This document shows, piece after piece, positions 15,630 through 22,538 of a DNA stretch of 22,538 nucleotides (position 1 is its first letter; the number at the start of each line of letters is the position of its first letter). The position numbers and the translations under genes were made by a program. The notes beneath the pieces are model-generated. The model was not told where the DNA came from. It did no database searches and saw nothing but the letters and a program-made list of their open reading frames with translations. Source of the DNA: Patescibacteria group bacterium UBA6816 (GTDB lineage Bacteria > Patescibacteriota > Patescibacteriia > UBA2591 > UBA6264); the NCBI GenBank assembly GCA_002452615.1, contig DKES01000029.1:550-23087 (forward strand). The letters are read 5' to 3'.

Positions 15630-16761
15630 ATAAAAATAAATAAACCCGATTTGTTCTTTTAATCATTTCTTTTTCTGAAAATTGTTGCGCTTTTAATAAT
15701 CCCCCCTGAGAAAACCTTTCTCTTATTTCTTTTTTTTCTAAAACTTCTTTTATTTTTTTTCTTAACTCTGAAATATCATTTCTTGGCACCAAAAATCCAT
15801 TAACTCCTGAATCTATTAATTCCTGGACCCCGCCCACTCGCGTGGCTACGACTGGGGTGGCTAAAGCCAGAGCCTCTAAAACAGTATAAGAAAAAGTTTC
15901 GTAAAAAGAGGGTAAAACAAATAAATCACTGGCGCTAATAATCTCATAAACCAATTCTTTCTCTAAAAATCCAGGGAAAATAAAATGGTTTGACAAATTA
16001 TTCTTGTTTATTTCTCTTGTCAATTTTTCTTGTTCTTCTCCCTCTCCCACTAAAATAAATTTTAAATAGGGAAATTCTTGAACAAGTTTTGGGGCTATTT
16101 TAACCAGGGTTAATAAATTTTTTTCAAAACTAAATCGGCCGACAAAACTAATTAAGCGATTATTTTCCTTTAAATTAAATTTTTTTAAAACCCGGGTTCT
16201 AATTTCTTTTTTCTCAATCAAAAATTTTTGACAATATTCTAAATCAAGCCCGTTATAAATAACTTGATGATTATCTCGGGGTAATAATTTTTCTTTTAAA
16301 AATATATTTTGGGTATTTTGGGAAACAAAAATTATTTGGTCAGTCCTTTGATTTAAAAATTTTTCTATTTTTTTAAAAATAAGATTTTTAAGCCAATTTT
16401 TTTGATAAAGGAAAGGAGAAGAATGAACCGTGTGAACTAATTTGAAATTTAAACGCTTTTTTAAAATTATGGCCAGAAAACGCGCGCGGGGATTAATAGT
16501 GTGAACAATATTAATCTCTTTTTCTTGAATAATTTTTTTTATCTTTTGATAAACTAAAATATTTCTTAAACTTGTTCGTTTTAAACCGGGTAAAATAAAA
16601 ATTTCTGAAAAAACCTGGCTGGCTTTAACCTTAAAATCATCTCTTATTGGAGCGGCTAAAAAAATATTGTTTTCTTTTTTAAAATATTCTCCCAATTGCA
16701 ATAAATTTTTTTCTCCTCCTCCTTGAGATAAATAAATTTGTGAAAAATACAAAATATTCAT
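15619..16761 (-). CDS. Glycosyltransferase family 4 protein
   Basis: A 380-residue GT-B enzyme. The N-terminal domain has the glycine loop SQGGGEKNLLQLGEYF (12-27). The C-terminal nucleotide-sugar domain has FVGRFSFEKNLLTLV, the FPGF loop, and FYETFSYTVLEALALATPVVAT with the E-x7-E acids, then GGVQELI and NGFLVP. This is a retaining glycosyltransferase using an NDP-sugar at the cytoplasmic membrane face; donor and acceptor cannot be told. It lies 4 bp after the GT2 gene. The frame is intact despite many long homopolymers, in contrast with both neighbouring methyltransferases. Confidence 0.92.
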   Translation of the reverse strand: MNILYFSQIYLSQGGGEKNLLQLGEYFKKENNIFLAAPIRDDFKVKASQVFSEIFILPGLKRTSLRNILVYQKIKKIIQEKEINIVHTINPRARFLAIILKKRLNFKLVHTVHSSPFLYQKNWLKNLIFKKIEKFLNQRTDQIIFVSQNTQNIFLKEKLLPRDNHQVIYNGLDLEYCQKFLIEKKEIRTRVLKKFNLKENNRLISFVGRFSFEKNLLTLVKIAPKLVQEFPYLKFILVGEGEEQEKLTREINKNNLSNHFIFPGFLEKELVYEIISASDLFVLPSFYETFSYTVLEALALATPVVATRVGGVQELIDSGVNGFLVPRNDISELRKKIKEVLEKKEIRERFSQGGLLKAQQFSEKEMIKRTNRVYLFLYEQ

Positions 16762-16765
16762 AAAA

Positions 16766-17683
16766 TCAAAATCCTCTTTTTTTTCTAAATATTTTTATAT
16801 ATATTTTAATTCCCAAAAAAGAAACTAATAAATTTATATAATTTCTAAGAAAAAATGGGGCTTGTCTTATTGATTTATAAAAAAAACACCTAGCCTTAAC
16901 AATGTCCCCCGCGAGTAGATAATCTGTGCCCATGTGTCTTAAAGCACCAGCTTTAGCTCGAGGATATTGTTCATAAAAAATTTTATATTTTTCTAAAATA
17001 TATTCTATTTCTTTAATCCTTTGAAGGACATTAATTGTTTCAGAAACATTCTTTCCGTGAAAATAATATTTAAATAATGGCTCAGCAACAAAATCAAATT
17101 CATATTCTTTTAATATTCTTATCCACAACTCCCAATCATCCGTTACTTTAAGATTCTCATCAAAATATCCTAACTTAGTTAAAACTTGCTTTTTTATTAA
17201 AACAGAACTAGTTGAATGAATAAAACATTTTTCTAAAATTAAAGGAAAAACATTGGAACAATTTTTAGGAATAGTAATTTTATATTTATTCACAACATTT
17301 TTATCAACACAAACATCTAAGGCATAACAGGCTACTAATCCTAAATTTTTTTTTGATTCTTCAAAAATTTTTAATTGTTTTTCTAATTTTTGAGGCAACC
17401 ATTCATCATCATCGTCTAAAAAGGCCACAAATTCTCCTTGAGCTTTTTCAATGCCGATATTTTTCGGTCTAGCTGGTCCTCCCCAATTTTTTTTATTTTT
17501 AATATAAATTACCCTTGAATCATTAAAACTTTTTACCACTTCTTCAGTCGAATCCGTAGAAGCATCATCAATAATTATCAATTCAAAATTCTGAAAGGTT
17601 TGATTTAAAACGCTTTTAATTGTCCGGGGCAACAAATTTGCTCGGTTATAAGTAGAAATAATTACAGAAATTTTTGGATTCAT
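16766..17683 (-). CDS. Glycosyltransferase family 2 protein
   Basis: A 305-residue GT-A enzyme. It begins ISVIISTYNRANLLPRTIKSVL, followed by IIIDDASTDST and FVAFLDDDDEW with the metal-binding DxD, then the acceptor-side ...VTDDWELWIRILKEY. It is an inverting NDP-sugar transferase for cell-surface polysaccharide; the sugar is unknown. There is no membrane domain beyond a weak hydrophobic C-terminus (FLRNYINLLVSFLGIKIYI). It lies 39 bp after the zinc-ribbon methyltransferase and 4 bp before the GT4 gene. Confidence 0.92.
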   Translation of the reverse strand: MNPKISVIISTYNRANLLPRTIKSVLNQTFQNFELIIIDDASTDSTEEVVKSFNDSRVIYIKNKKNWGGPARPKNIGIEKAQGEFVAFLDDDDEWLPQKLEKQLKIFEESKKNLGLVACYALDVCVDKNVVNKYKITIPKNCSNVFPLILEKCFIHSTSSVLIKKQVLTKLGYFDENLKVTDDWELWIRILKEYEFDFVAEPLFKYYFHGKNVSETINVLQRIKEIEYILEKYKIFYEQYPRAKAGALRHMGTDYLLAGDIVKARCFFYKSIRQAPFFLRNYINLLVSFLGIKIYIKIFRKKRGF

Positions 17684-17722
17684 AAAAAAATATATTATCT
17701 TTTTTGAATTACTATTAGTTTG

Positions 17723-18693
17723 TTATTTATTATCAAGTGTTGCCCAACAAAGAAGACCTCCATTTTTCTTTCTTAATAACTTACTAAATAAAAATAATAT
17801 TACAGCTAAACTATAACAAACTATTTTTTTAAAAATAATTAAAAAGTAAAAAATCCCTATCATAATTTTATTTTTTTTCTCTTTTTTTTGTAAAGGGTCA
17901 ATGCTTTGTTTTTTTGCTTTTTTAAAAAACCCTAAACTAGTTTTAGACATCAAAATTTGATAAATAAAATTTAAAGGATTAACATAAATAATTTTTTTAA
18001 CAATAAAATTATTTTTTTCTAAAAAATATTTTAACGATTCTTCGTTCCAACGAGATAAATGATGACGGGGAAAATCTCCCTTCTCCCAGTTTACAAATGC
18101 CCTTTCTCGACAAGGAACACTTAAAATAATAGTTCCTTTTGGGTTTAATAATTTTTTAACTCCTTGAATAAAATTTTGTGGATTGTCTATATGTTCAATT
18201 ACTTCAAAAAAAGTTATATAGTCAAATTTTGGTAAATCTTTTTTCTCAAAAAATTCTGAAAAAGCCAAAACAAAAATATTTTTTAAATTAAAATATTTTT
18301 TAGCAAACTCGGTAAAAATTGGCGTAAAATCAACCCCGAAAACTTTAGCTCCTCTTTTTTCTAAAGTAAAAAGAAAGACGCCTATTCCACATCCCATATC
18401 TAAAAAATTATAACCCTTTAAATCTTTTTTTAAAATCTGCAAAGTTTTTTATGATAATCACTTTTGATTCGAGGTTTAACTAAAGCCCAATCATCATAAA
18501 TTTGGCAATTTTCATACCAACTTGGTCCAGGGTTTTTAAAAGGCATCCAAAATTGAACTTGACAATTTGGACATTGAAATAAATCAAAATTACCTTCTTT
18601 CGATTTATAATTTTGGATGAATTTAAATTCTTGATTCATTTCTAAATATTCTTGACAAACTGGACATTGTTTTAATTTTAAAATTTCCGGCAT
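17723..18693 (-). CDS. Zinc-ribbon SAM-dependent methyltransferase, split by a -1 frameshift
   Basis: The first frame (18693-18430, 87 residues) has a zinc ribbon Cys10-x2-Cys13 and Cys41-x2-Cys44 followed by PGPSWYENCQIYDDW, the N-terminal block of a known class of surface-sugar methyltransferases. The catalytic half follows in the -1 frame (to 17723): LKGYNFLDMGCGIGVFL, VFGVDFTP, ITFFEVIEHIDNP, IILSVPCRERAF, and a hydrophobic C-terminus. Neither half is complete alone; joined they give 323 residues, a normal length. The break is at the A6 run 18450-18445, where one more A restores the frame. It may be an assembly error, a pseudogene or slippage. It is the first gene after the transposase unit. 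Confidence 0.87.
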
Positions 18694-18710
18694 AATTTAT
18701 TTCTTTATTC

Positions 18711-18725
18711 TGGGGTCAGACCCCA
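18711..18725. repeat. REP-like palindrome, left
   Basis: TGGGGTC-A-GACCCCA, perfect 7-bp arms with one central base. It lies 17 bp upstream of the ATG of the zinc-ribbon methyltransferase. Confidence 0.9.
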
Positions 18726-18738
18726 ACTATCCCCTCCC

Positions 18739-18779
18739 CGCAAAGCCGTTTTCAGAGCGGCTTTGCGAGGGAATTTTTT
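18739..18779. repeat. Hairpin inside the transposase unit
   Basis: CGCAAAGCCG (18739-18748) pairs with CGGCTTTGCG (18758-18767) across a 9-base loop. An outer CCCTC/GAGGG pair and a T6 run (18774-18779) follow on the plus strand. It has the form of a plus-strand terminator, but no plus-strand gene precedes it. More likely it is a subterminal structure recognised by the transposase, or it insulates the unit. Confidence 0.6.
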
Positions 18780-18801
18780 AAATATTGAATTTATATCATT
18801 T

Positions 18802-19404
18802 TTATGTAAGCTTTTCACTCTTAACAAATTTGGGTCTTTTTGGATTTTTAGATTCAGATTTCACAAACTCTAAATAATCTTGACAAAGATCTTCGGCAGA
18901 ACCCTCTCCACCAAGTTTTAAAAACTCAACACAATCAACTAAACCATTATTATAATCTCTTTGGTAATAAAATTTAAAACTTCCCCATTGATAATCTTCT
19001 GGATTTTTTACTATTTTTGCCCGAACTGGATTAAGATCAATATAAGCGCTAACCGCCCAAAAATAAAATTCCGTATCTATTAAAGAAGCGTAATATCTAT
19101 CTTGAAAAAGATGCCCGCTCCGATTGTATTTCCAATTAAAATAACTCGCGTAACATGTGTTAATATAATGCATAATCTTAGAAATAAAAATATTTTCCAC
19201 CCTAATTTGTAAATGGAAATGATTGGGCATTAAACTATAGGAATATAAACGAAAACGGTATTTTTCTTTGGCTCTCTTTATAATCTTTAATAACTTTCTG
19301 TAATCCCGAGGATACCTAAAAATATTTTTCTCATTTACTCCGCGGCAAACAACATGATATAATGCTCCAGGGGAATTAATTTCTTGTCTTAATTTTCTGG
19401 GCAT
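18802..19404 (-). CDS. REP-associated tyrosine transposase (Y1 HUH nuclease)
   Basis: A 200-residue protein with the Y1-transposase layout: GALYHVVCRGV (13-23), IFRYPRDYRKLLKII, then YSYSLMPNHFHLQI with the HUH-type pair His62-Phe-His64, and YASYFNWKYNRSGHLFQDRYYASLID with the probable catalytic Tyr in this region, followed by AYIDLNPVRAKIV. These blocks are diagnostic for TnpA-REP (RAYT) proteins, which cut and join single-stranded DNA at REP hairpins. Length and motifs look intact. Matching palindromes flank the gene, and a tandem pair occurs at 21846. A -35-like TTGAAA lies at 19440-19435, with an AT-rich -10 just before the start. Confidence 0.93.
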   Translation of the reverse strand: MPRKLRQEINSPGALYHVVCRGVNEKNIFRYPRDYRKLLKIIKRAKEKYRFRLYSYSLMPNHFHLQIRVENIFISKIMHYINTCYASYFNWKYNRSGHLFQDRYYASLIDTEFYFWAVSAYIDLNPVRAKIVKNPEDYQWGSFKFYYQRDYNNGLVDCVEFLKLGGEGSAEDLCQDYLEFVKSESKNPKRPKFVKSEKLT

Positions 19405-19469
19405 ATATTTTATATATTAACAAAAATTATATTTTTTCAATATTTCAAAAAAAGGCTCTAAAAGTCGCT

Positions 19470-20447
19470 CTAGGACGGAAGTATAGAGCTCCTCTTTTTG
19501 GGGTCTGACCCCAGAAGGGATTCTAAAAGAAAAAGGAGTTTTTTATTATCCGGGTCCAGGGTTAAACCTTTTTCTACCCAGAAAAGAGCTTGTTCTGATT
19601 CTCCTTTTTCTTGATAAAGAAGGGCTAAAGTTAAACACCAAAAAGAATCTTGAGGACTTAAAATGTGGCCGTGTAAATTCTTGACAATGGCGGTGTCTAA
19701 ATCTCCTTGAGAATAATAAACATCCCCTATTTTTTTCCAAATATTTGGCCGTGGAGAAAAAGAAAATTTTAAAACCTGCCGAAAAGCTTGTTCAGCCTGA
19801 GAATATTTTTCCTGAGCTAAATAAATTTCTCCTAATTTTTCATAAAGCTCAGACATTTCTGACTCAATTTTTTGTCGATGAATTGAAATTAAACGCGCAT
19901 CACTTAAAGAAGGATAAAGACTTAAAGCCTTTTGACACTGCTCTTCTGCTTGGTCCCATTTTCCTTGTTCTATTTTTAACTGACACCAATAAATATAAGT
20001 TCGGGCCACTTGAGGGGACATTTGAATTACTTTTTGAAAAGCTTGTTCGGCTTTTAAAAAATCTTGTTCAGTTTTAGTAAGACTAGCTTTTAATAAATAT
20101 AATTGAGCCAAATCAAGTCGGGTAGTAAAAGAACGCTCTTGGGCTTTAATGTTTTCCATCTGCGTAATTGCTAAATCAACAATTTGTATTTTAACTTCTG
20201 GTTGCGGGTAAAATTGTAAGCCCCATTTTAAATCATTGGCTAATTTCTGATGATAAAAAGGCTCTTGGGGATTCAAAGAAAAAACTTTTTCATAATATCT
20301 TAAAATTTGAGGCCAGTCTTGAGTTTTTCTGGTTTCTTGATAATAATAATCAGCTAAAAAAATCCGGCCCACAAAAAACCAAGCTAAAAAAACAAAAGCA
20401 ACCATTAAAACTAAACTGTAAAAAATTTTATTTATCTTCAAGTCCAT
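19470..20447 (-). CDS. Membrane-anchored TPR protein
   Basis: A 325-residue protein with an N-terminal membrane anchor (residues about 10-32) followed by several TPR units, for example DWPQILRYYEKVFSLNPQEP, FLKAEQAFQKVIQMSPQVART, WDQAEEQCQKALSLYPS, YSQAEQAFRQVLKFSFSPRP and EQALFWVEKGLTLDPDNKK. It starts within the 3' end of the ligase-like gene (20-bp overlap). Pairs of O-antigen-ligase-like and TPR proteins are common; the TPR part is probably outside the membrane and a scaffold for glycan transfer, by inference. The last 12 or so residues (GSDPKK...) come from the transposase unit, so the native end is probably altered. Confidence 0.85.
   Translation of the reverse strand: MDLKINKIFYSLVLMVAFVFLAWFFVGRIFLADYYYQETRKTQDWPQILRYYEKVFSLNPQEPFYHQKLANDLKWGLQFYPQPEVKIQIVDLAITQMENIKAQERSFTTRLDLAQLYLLKASLTKTEQDFLKAEQAFQKVIQMSPQVARTYIYWCQLKIEQGKWDQAEEQCQKALSLYPSLSDARLISIHRQKIESEMSELYEKLGEIYLAQEKYSQAEQAFRQVLKFSFSPRPNIWKKIGDVYYSQGDLDTAIVKNLHGHILSPQDSFWCLTLALLYQEKGESEQALFWVEKGLTLDPDNKKLLFLLESLLGSDPKKRSSILPS
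19499..19513. repeat. REP-like palindrome, right
   Basis: TGGGGTC-T-GACCCCA, the reverse complement of the left copy. On the minus strand it is translated as part of GSDPKK at the C-terminus of the TPR protein. Confidence 0.9.
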
Positions 20448-21789
20448 AAATAATTTTTAAAATTATGGCTAAATAAGCCCAAAAATAAAGAGTGGTGGTA
20501 ATAACGGCAAAAGAAAACTGTAAAGAAATTAAATAACCCAGTAATCCCGTTAACAAAACTAACCCCATTAATTTTTCTTCTGAAAATTTAGACTTTAAAA
20601 CATATTTTAACCCCAAATAAAAAGAACTAATAATTAAAAACAAATAAGCTAATCCGCCTAAAATCCCGGAAACTAAAAGCGTGTCTAAAAAATCATTATG
20701 GGCCCGGTCCGGCATTAAATTAATTGATTCTAAAGTGGCTTGTTCTGGTTGATAAACAGGGGCAAAAACAAAATGTTGACTCTCTAAACCATAGCCCAAA
20801 AAGGGTTTTTCTCGAATTAAGTCTAAGCTCTGCTGCCATAAAATAATTCTTAAACCACCGGTTTCTTTTAACTGGGTTAAACTTTTGATTCTAGTTAAGA
20901 AAATTGATTGGTCTTCCTTGTTTAAAAAAGAACTGGAATTAAAAAGAAAAAAGATTGTCCCGCTTAAAATTAAAAATAAAAATAAAATTTTGAAAAGTAA
21001 TTTTTTTCTCGTCGGACCAATTAAAATAATTAAAAGAAACAAACCAGAAAAAAGAAAACCAATCCAGGCTCCCCGACTTTGAGTTAAAATCAGAGCTAAT
21101 AAAGTAAAGAAGAAAAAACAAACAATTAAAGGAACTATTAAAAGAGGGGTGGTTGAGGGAAAAGACTGATTTGTTTTTTTTGGCGAAAAATAATACCAAC
21201 TCAACCAAATAAAAATTGGGCCAGTTAATAATAACCAAGAGCCTAGAAAATTAGGCTGGCCCAAAGTAGAAAAAATGCGCTGAGTCAAAAAGGCTGGTTC
21301 ACTCCAATTAATGGGGTCTACTCCTAAGATTTGTAAAATTCCATAAAAAACCACTAAAAATAAACTGGCTAAAATAGCATAAAAAATTCTTTGAACTTGC
21401 TTTTTTGTTTTTAAATTAAAAAATAAAACTAAAAAGAAAAGAAAAAAATGGAGATAAGCTAAATATCCCATTTGACGAAAATAATATCCCCAAAAACCAT
21501 ATTGTTGAAAATCAGAAAAAAGCACCGCTAAACCAAGAATAAAAATAAAAATAAATCCAGGACAAATAAATTTAATCTGGTCTTTTTTAAAAATTTTCTC
21601 CTTTAAAAAAAGAGTTTTAAAAATCCACAAAAAAAGTAAAACCTCAATAAAAAATAATGATAAGCTTAATTTACTAATCTGCCAAACACTATTTAATAAA
21701 TTAGTAAAAAACAAAGGGACGAGAAAAAAAATTAAGAGCCAAACCCCTTCCATTAAAACATTTATTTTTCCTAAATTTTTTTTGTTCAT
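20428..21789 (-). CDS. O-antigen ligase / Wzy_C-family membrane protein
   Basis: A 453-residue polytopic protein with about a dozen membrane segments. The Wzy_C/WaaL signature is present: TQSRGAWIG (236-244) with Arg239, then after an outer loop LRIILWQQSLDLIREKPFLGYGLES (313-337) and RAHNDFLDTLLVSGILG with His364. Such proteins join lipid-linked glycans to an acceptor (lipid or protein, including pilins) or polymerise them. The nearby TPR protein, glycosyltransferases and pilins make surface-glycan or pilin glycosylation plausible, but this is inference. It is the first gene of the operon. An extended -10 ends 7 bases before the ATG and there is no ribosome site. Confidence 0.9.
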   Translation of the reverse strand: MNKKNLGKINVLMEGVWLLIFFLVPLFFTNLLNSVWQISKLSLSLFFIEVLLFLWIFKTLFLKEKIFKKDQIKFICPGFIFIFILGLAVLFSDFQQYGFWGYYFRQMGYLAYLHFFLFFLVLFFNLKTKKQVQRIFYAILASLFLVVFYGILQILGVDPINWSEPAFLTQRIFSTLGQPNFLGSWLLLTGPIFIWLSWYYFSPKKTNQSFPSTTPLLIVPLIVCFFFFTLLALILTQSRGAWIGFLFSGLFLLIILIGPTRKKLLFKILFLFLILSGTIFFLFNSSSFLNKEDQSIFLTRIKSLTQLKETGGLRIILWQQSLDLIREKPFLGYGLESQHFVFAPVYQPEQATLESINLMPDRAHNDFLDTLLVSGILGGLAYLFLIISSFYLGLKYVLKSKFSEEKLMGLVLLTGLLGYLISLQFSFAVITTTLYFWAYLAIILKIIYGLEDK

Positions 21790-21796
21790 TAGTTAA

Positions 21797-21805
21797 ATAA
21801 TAGCA
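21797..21805 (-). promoter_or_regulatory. Extended -10 of the glycan operon
   Basis: TGCTATTAT on the minus strand, ending 7 bases before the ATG at 21789. Transcription would start about at the A of ATG. I see no good -35, which an extended -10 may not need. Confidence 0.5.
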
Positions 21806-21845
21806 AAAAATAAAAGAAAAATAAAGAATTTTTTAAATCTTTTAA

Positions 21846-21875
21846 TTGGGGTCAGACCCCAAGGGGTCAGACCCC
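21846..21875. repeat. Tandem pair of REP-like palindromes
   Basis: TTGGGGTC-A-GACCCCAA (21846-21862) is followed directly by GGGGTC-A-GACCCC (21863-21875). They are the same palindrome that bounds the transposase unit about 2.3 kb away, here without a transposase gene, so they resemble a mobilised REP doublet. They lie between the pilin terminator and the ligase promoter. Confidence 0.9.
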
Positions 21876-21884
21876 GAGACCCTG

Positions 21885-21917
21885 AAATAAAAGAGCCCTG
21901 TTTTAACAGGGCTCTTT
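21885..21917 (-). terminator. Terminator of the pilin gene
   Basis: AAAGAGCCCTG (21890-21900) and CAGGGCTCTTT (21907-21917) form an 11-bp perfect stem with a 6-base loop, 32 bp past the pilin stop. On the minus strand the stem runs into TTTTATTT. Confidence 0.88.
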
Positions 21918-21949
21918 GCTTTATTTAAATTTCTATTTCTATTGATCAT

Positions 21950-22417
21950 CTAATCTAAACCAGCTGGAGTAGCAATCTGGTTACCGGCCTCAATTCCTCC
22001 GGTGGCTGTTCCTAAACAATACTCAATGGTATAGCTTAAATAATTTTCATGCTGTAATTGAGTAGAGGTATAAGTATAACCAACATTTTCACAAGTCCCA
22101 TCTGATCTTGGGTTAGGATTAGCAGGAATTTGTCCCATATAAACAGTTCCAGAACAATTCTCTGAAAAACCAGTATCGTCCAAACACTTTCCCTCAAAAC
22201 TTGCATAATTACCATCAACTAAAGTAGGGTAAGCGGATTTGTCCATAAAATAAAGTTCTAAGGCCGCTTGAATTTGTCTAATATCAGCTACGCGACGAGC
22301 GTCTCTGGCTCGGGCTCGAGCTGTATTAAGAGATGTAATTGCTAAAGTAGATAACAAGCCCATAATGGCCACTACCACTAAAAGCTCAATTAATGTAAAA
22401 CCTTTTTTGCTTTTCAT
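21950..22417 (-). CDS. Major-pilin-like type IV prepilin
   Basis: A 155-residue protein with a short leader MKSKKG|FTLIELLVVVAIMGLLSTLAI, Glu at mature position 5, then the helix RARARDARRVADIRQIQAALELYFMDKSAYP, the usual form of PulG/PilA-like proteins of Patescibacteria. Two Cys pairs (KCLDDTGFSENC and CENVGY...EYC) probably form disulphides in the globular head. Unlike the pseudopilins at 9142-11775 its leader is short and free of repeats. It is a single-gene unit with its own promoter and strong terminator, as expected for an abundant subunit. It is probably processed by the peptidase at 12176-12970. Confidence 0.92.
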   Translation of the reverse strand: MKSKKGFTLIELLVVVAIMGLLSTLAITSLNTARARARDARRVADIRQIQAALELYFMDKSAYPTLVDGNYASFEGKCLDDTGFSENCSGTVYMGQIPANPNPRSDGTCENVGYTYTSTQLQHENYLSYTIEYCLGTATGGIEAGNQIATPAGLD

Positions 22418-22464
22418 AAAAATTAAATTATCAAAATTATTTATATTTTTGAAAACTTAGTTTA

Positions 22465-22492
22465 AGTATAACAAATAATTTTAAAAAAACAA
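22465..22492 (-). promoter_or_regulatory. Promoter of the pilin gene
   Basis: TTGTTT (22492-22487), a 16-bp spacer and TATACT (22470-22465) preceded by TGT, i.e. an extended -10 TGTTATACT. The 5' leader would be about 40 bases, longer than those of the other promoters in the window. Confidence 0.65.
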
Positions 22493-22497
22493 AAAAG

Positions 22498-22531
22498 TTA
22501 TCCACAATGTAGTAAAGCAAAGCTTACTACA
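22498..22531. other. DnaA-box-like site and hairpin at the window edge
   Basis: TTATCCACA (22498-22506, plus strand) equals the strong DnaA-box consensus and lies next to an A-rich tract. An inverted repeat TGTAGTAAAGC/AGCTTACTACA (22508-22531) follows with one bulged base. With a single box in view I do not call an origin. Confidence 0.35.
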
Positions 22532-22538
22532 CTGCAGG

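Larger units (their letters stand above)
18711..19513. mobile_element. REP-associated tyrosine transposase (RAYT/IS200-like) unit
   Basis: The transposase gene is bracketed by two copies of the 15-bp palindrome TGGGGTCWGACCCCA at 18711-18725 and 19499-19513, about 0.8 kb apart, exact reverse complements of each other (A-centred and T-centred). A hairpin lies inside the left end (18739-18767). The unit sits between the TPR gene and the methyltransferase of the glycan operon. Its right end supplies the last codons of the TPR protein. Element limits are inferred from the palindromes. Confidence 0.7.

Noticed and set aside
18739..18779. Plus-strand transcription terminator
   Set aside because: Hairpin and T6 run fit in form, but no plus-strand gene exists to be terminated; treated as part of the transposase unit.
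19745..20077. Plus-strand ORF of 110 codons
   Set aside because: Antisense of the TPR repeats, whose minus-strand reading is clear.

Overview
The window is AT-rich and compact, and every gene I can support lies on the minus strand. The gene set suggests an uncultivated bacterium of the Patescibacteria/CPR type. It has a giant surface protein built on a GIGT(T/S)xP(G)xxLxV repeat, small type IV pilin and pseudopilin loci with their own prepilin peptidase, a four-helix-bundle (S23-type) gene, a REP-associated tyrosine transposase, and a short envelope-glycan operon. This taxonomic call is inferred from gene content; there is no rRNA or tRNA in the window to confirm it. TGA, TAA and TAG all act as stops, so the standard bacterial code fits.

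Layout (transcription runs from high to low coordinates). (1) 22538-21890: a major-pilin-like gene with an extended -10 promoter and a strong intrinsic terminator. (2) 21875-13029: a glycan operon of O-antigen-ligase-like protein, TPR protein, zinc-ribbon methyltransferase, GT2, GT4, a second methyltransferase, two small membrane ORFs and a GT-C-like protein, closed by a hairpin. A transposase unit bounded by the 15-bp palindrome TGGGGTCWGACCCCA sits between the TPR and methyltransferase genes. (3) 13007-8961: a pilus operon of prepilin peptidase, four-helix-bundle protein, GspH-, PilV-, PilW- and PilX-like pseudopilins. (4) 8926-7781: a Fic-family regulator with an N-terminal HTH and a Gln in place of the catalytic His. 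(5) 7716-6839: an AbiEii-like nucleotidyltransferase with a small overlapping partner. (6) 6704-1: the first 2,234 codons of a giant exported repeat protein that runs off the window.

The most interesting signals fall into four groups. First, 8-bp repeats (core AACAT) lie in the export leaders of several envelope proteins and in inverted orientation on both sides of the four-helix-bundle gene. Second, both methyltransferase genes of the glycan cluster (and perhaps a third locus) are split by a -1 shift in a homopolymer run; the C-terminal halves are intact in the other frame. Third, the giant protein has a modular, internally duplicated architecture, including an 11-unit YadA-head-like array of 16 residues and a 186-bp module repeated almost identically. 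Fourth, several genes have -10 elements only 7-11 nt before their start codon, suggesting leaderless mRNAs.

I found no CRISPR array, tRNA or rRNA. Statements on families come from recognising motifs by eye; no database search was run.
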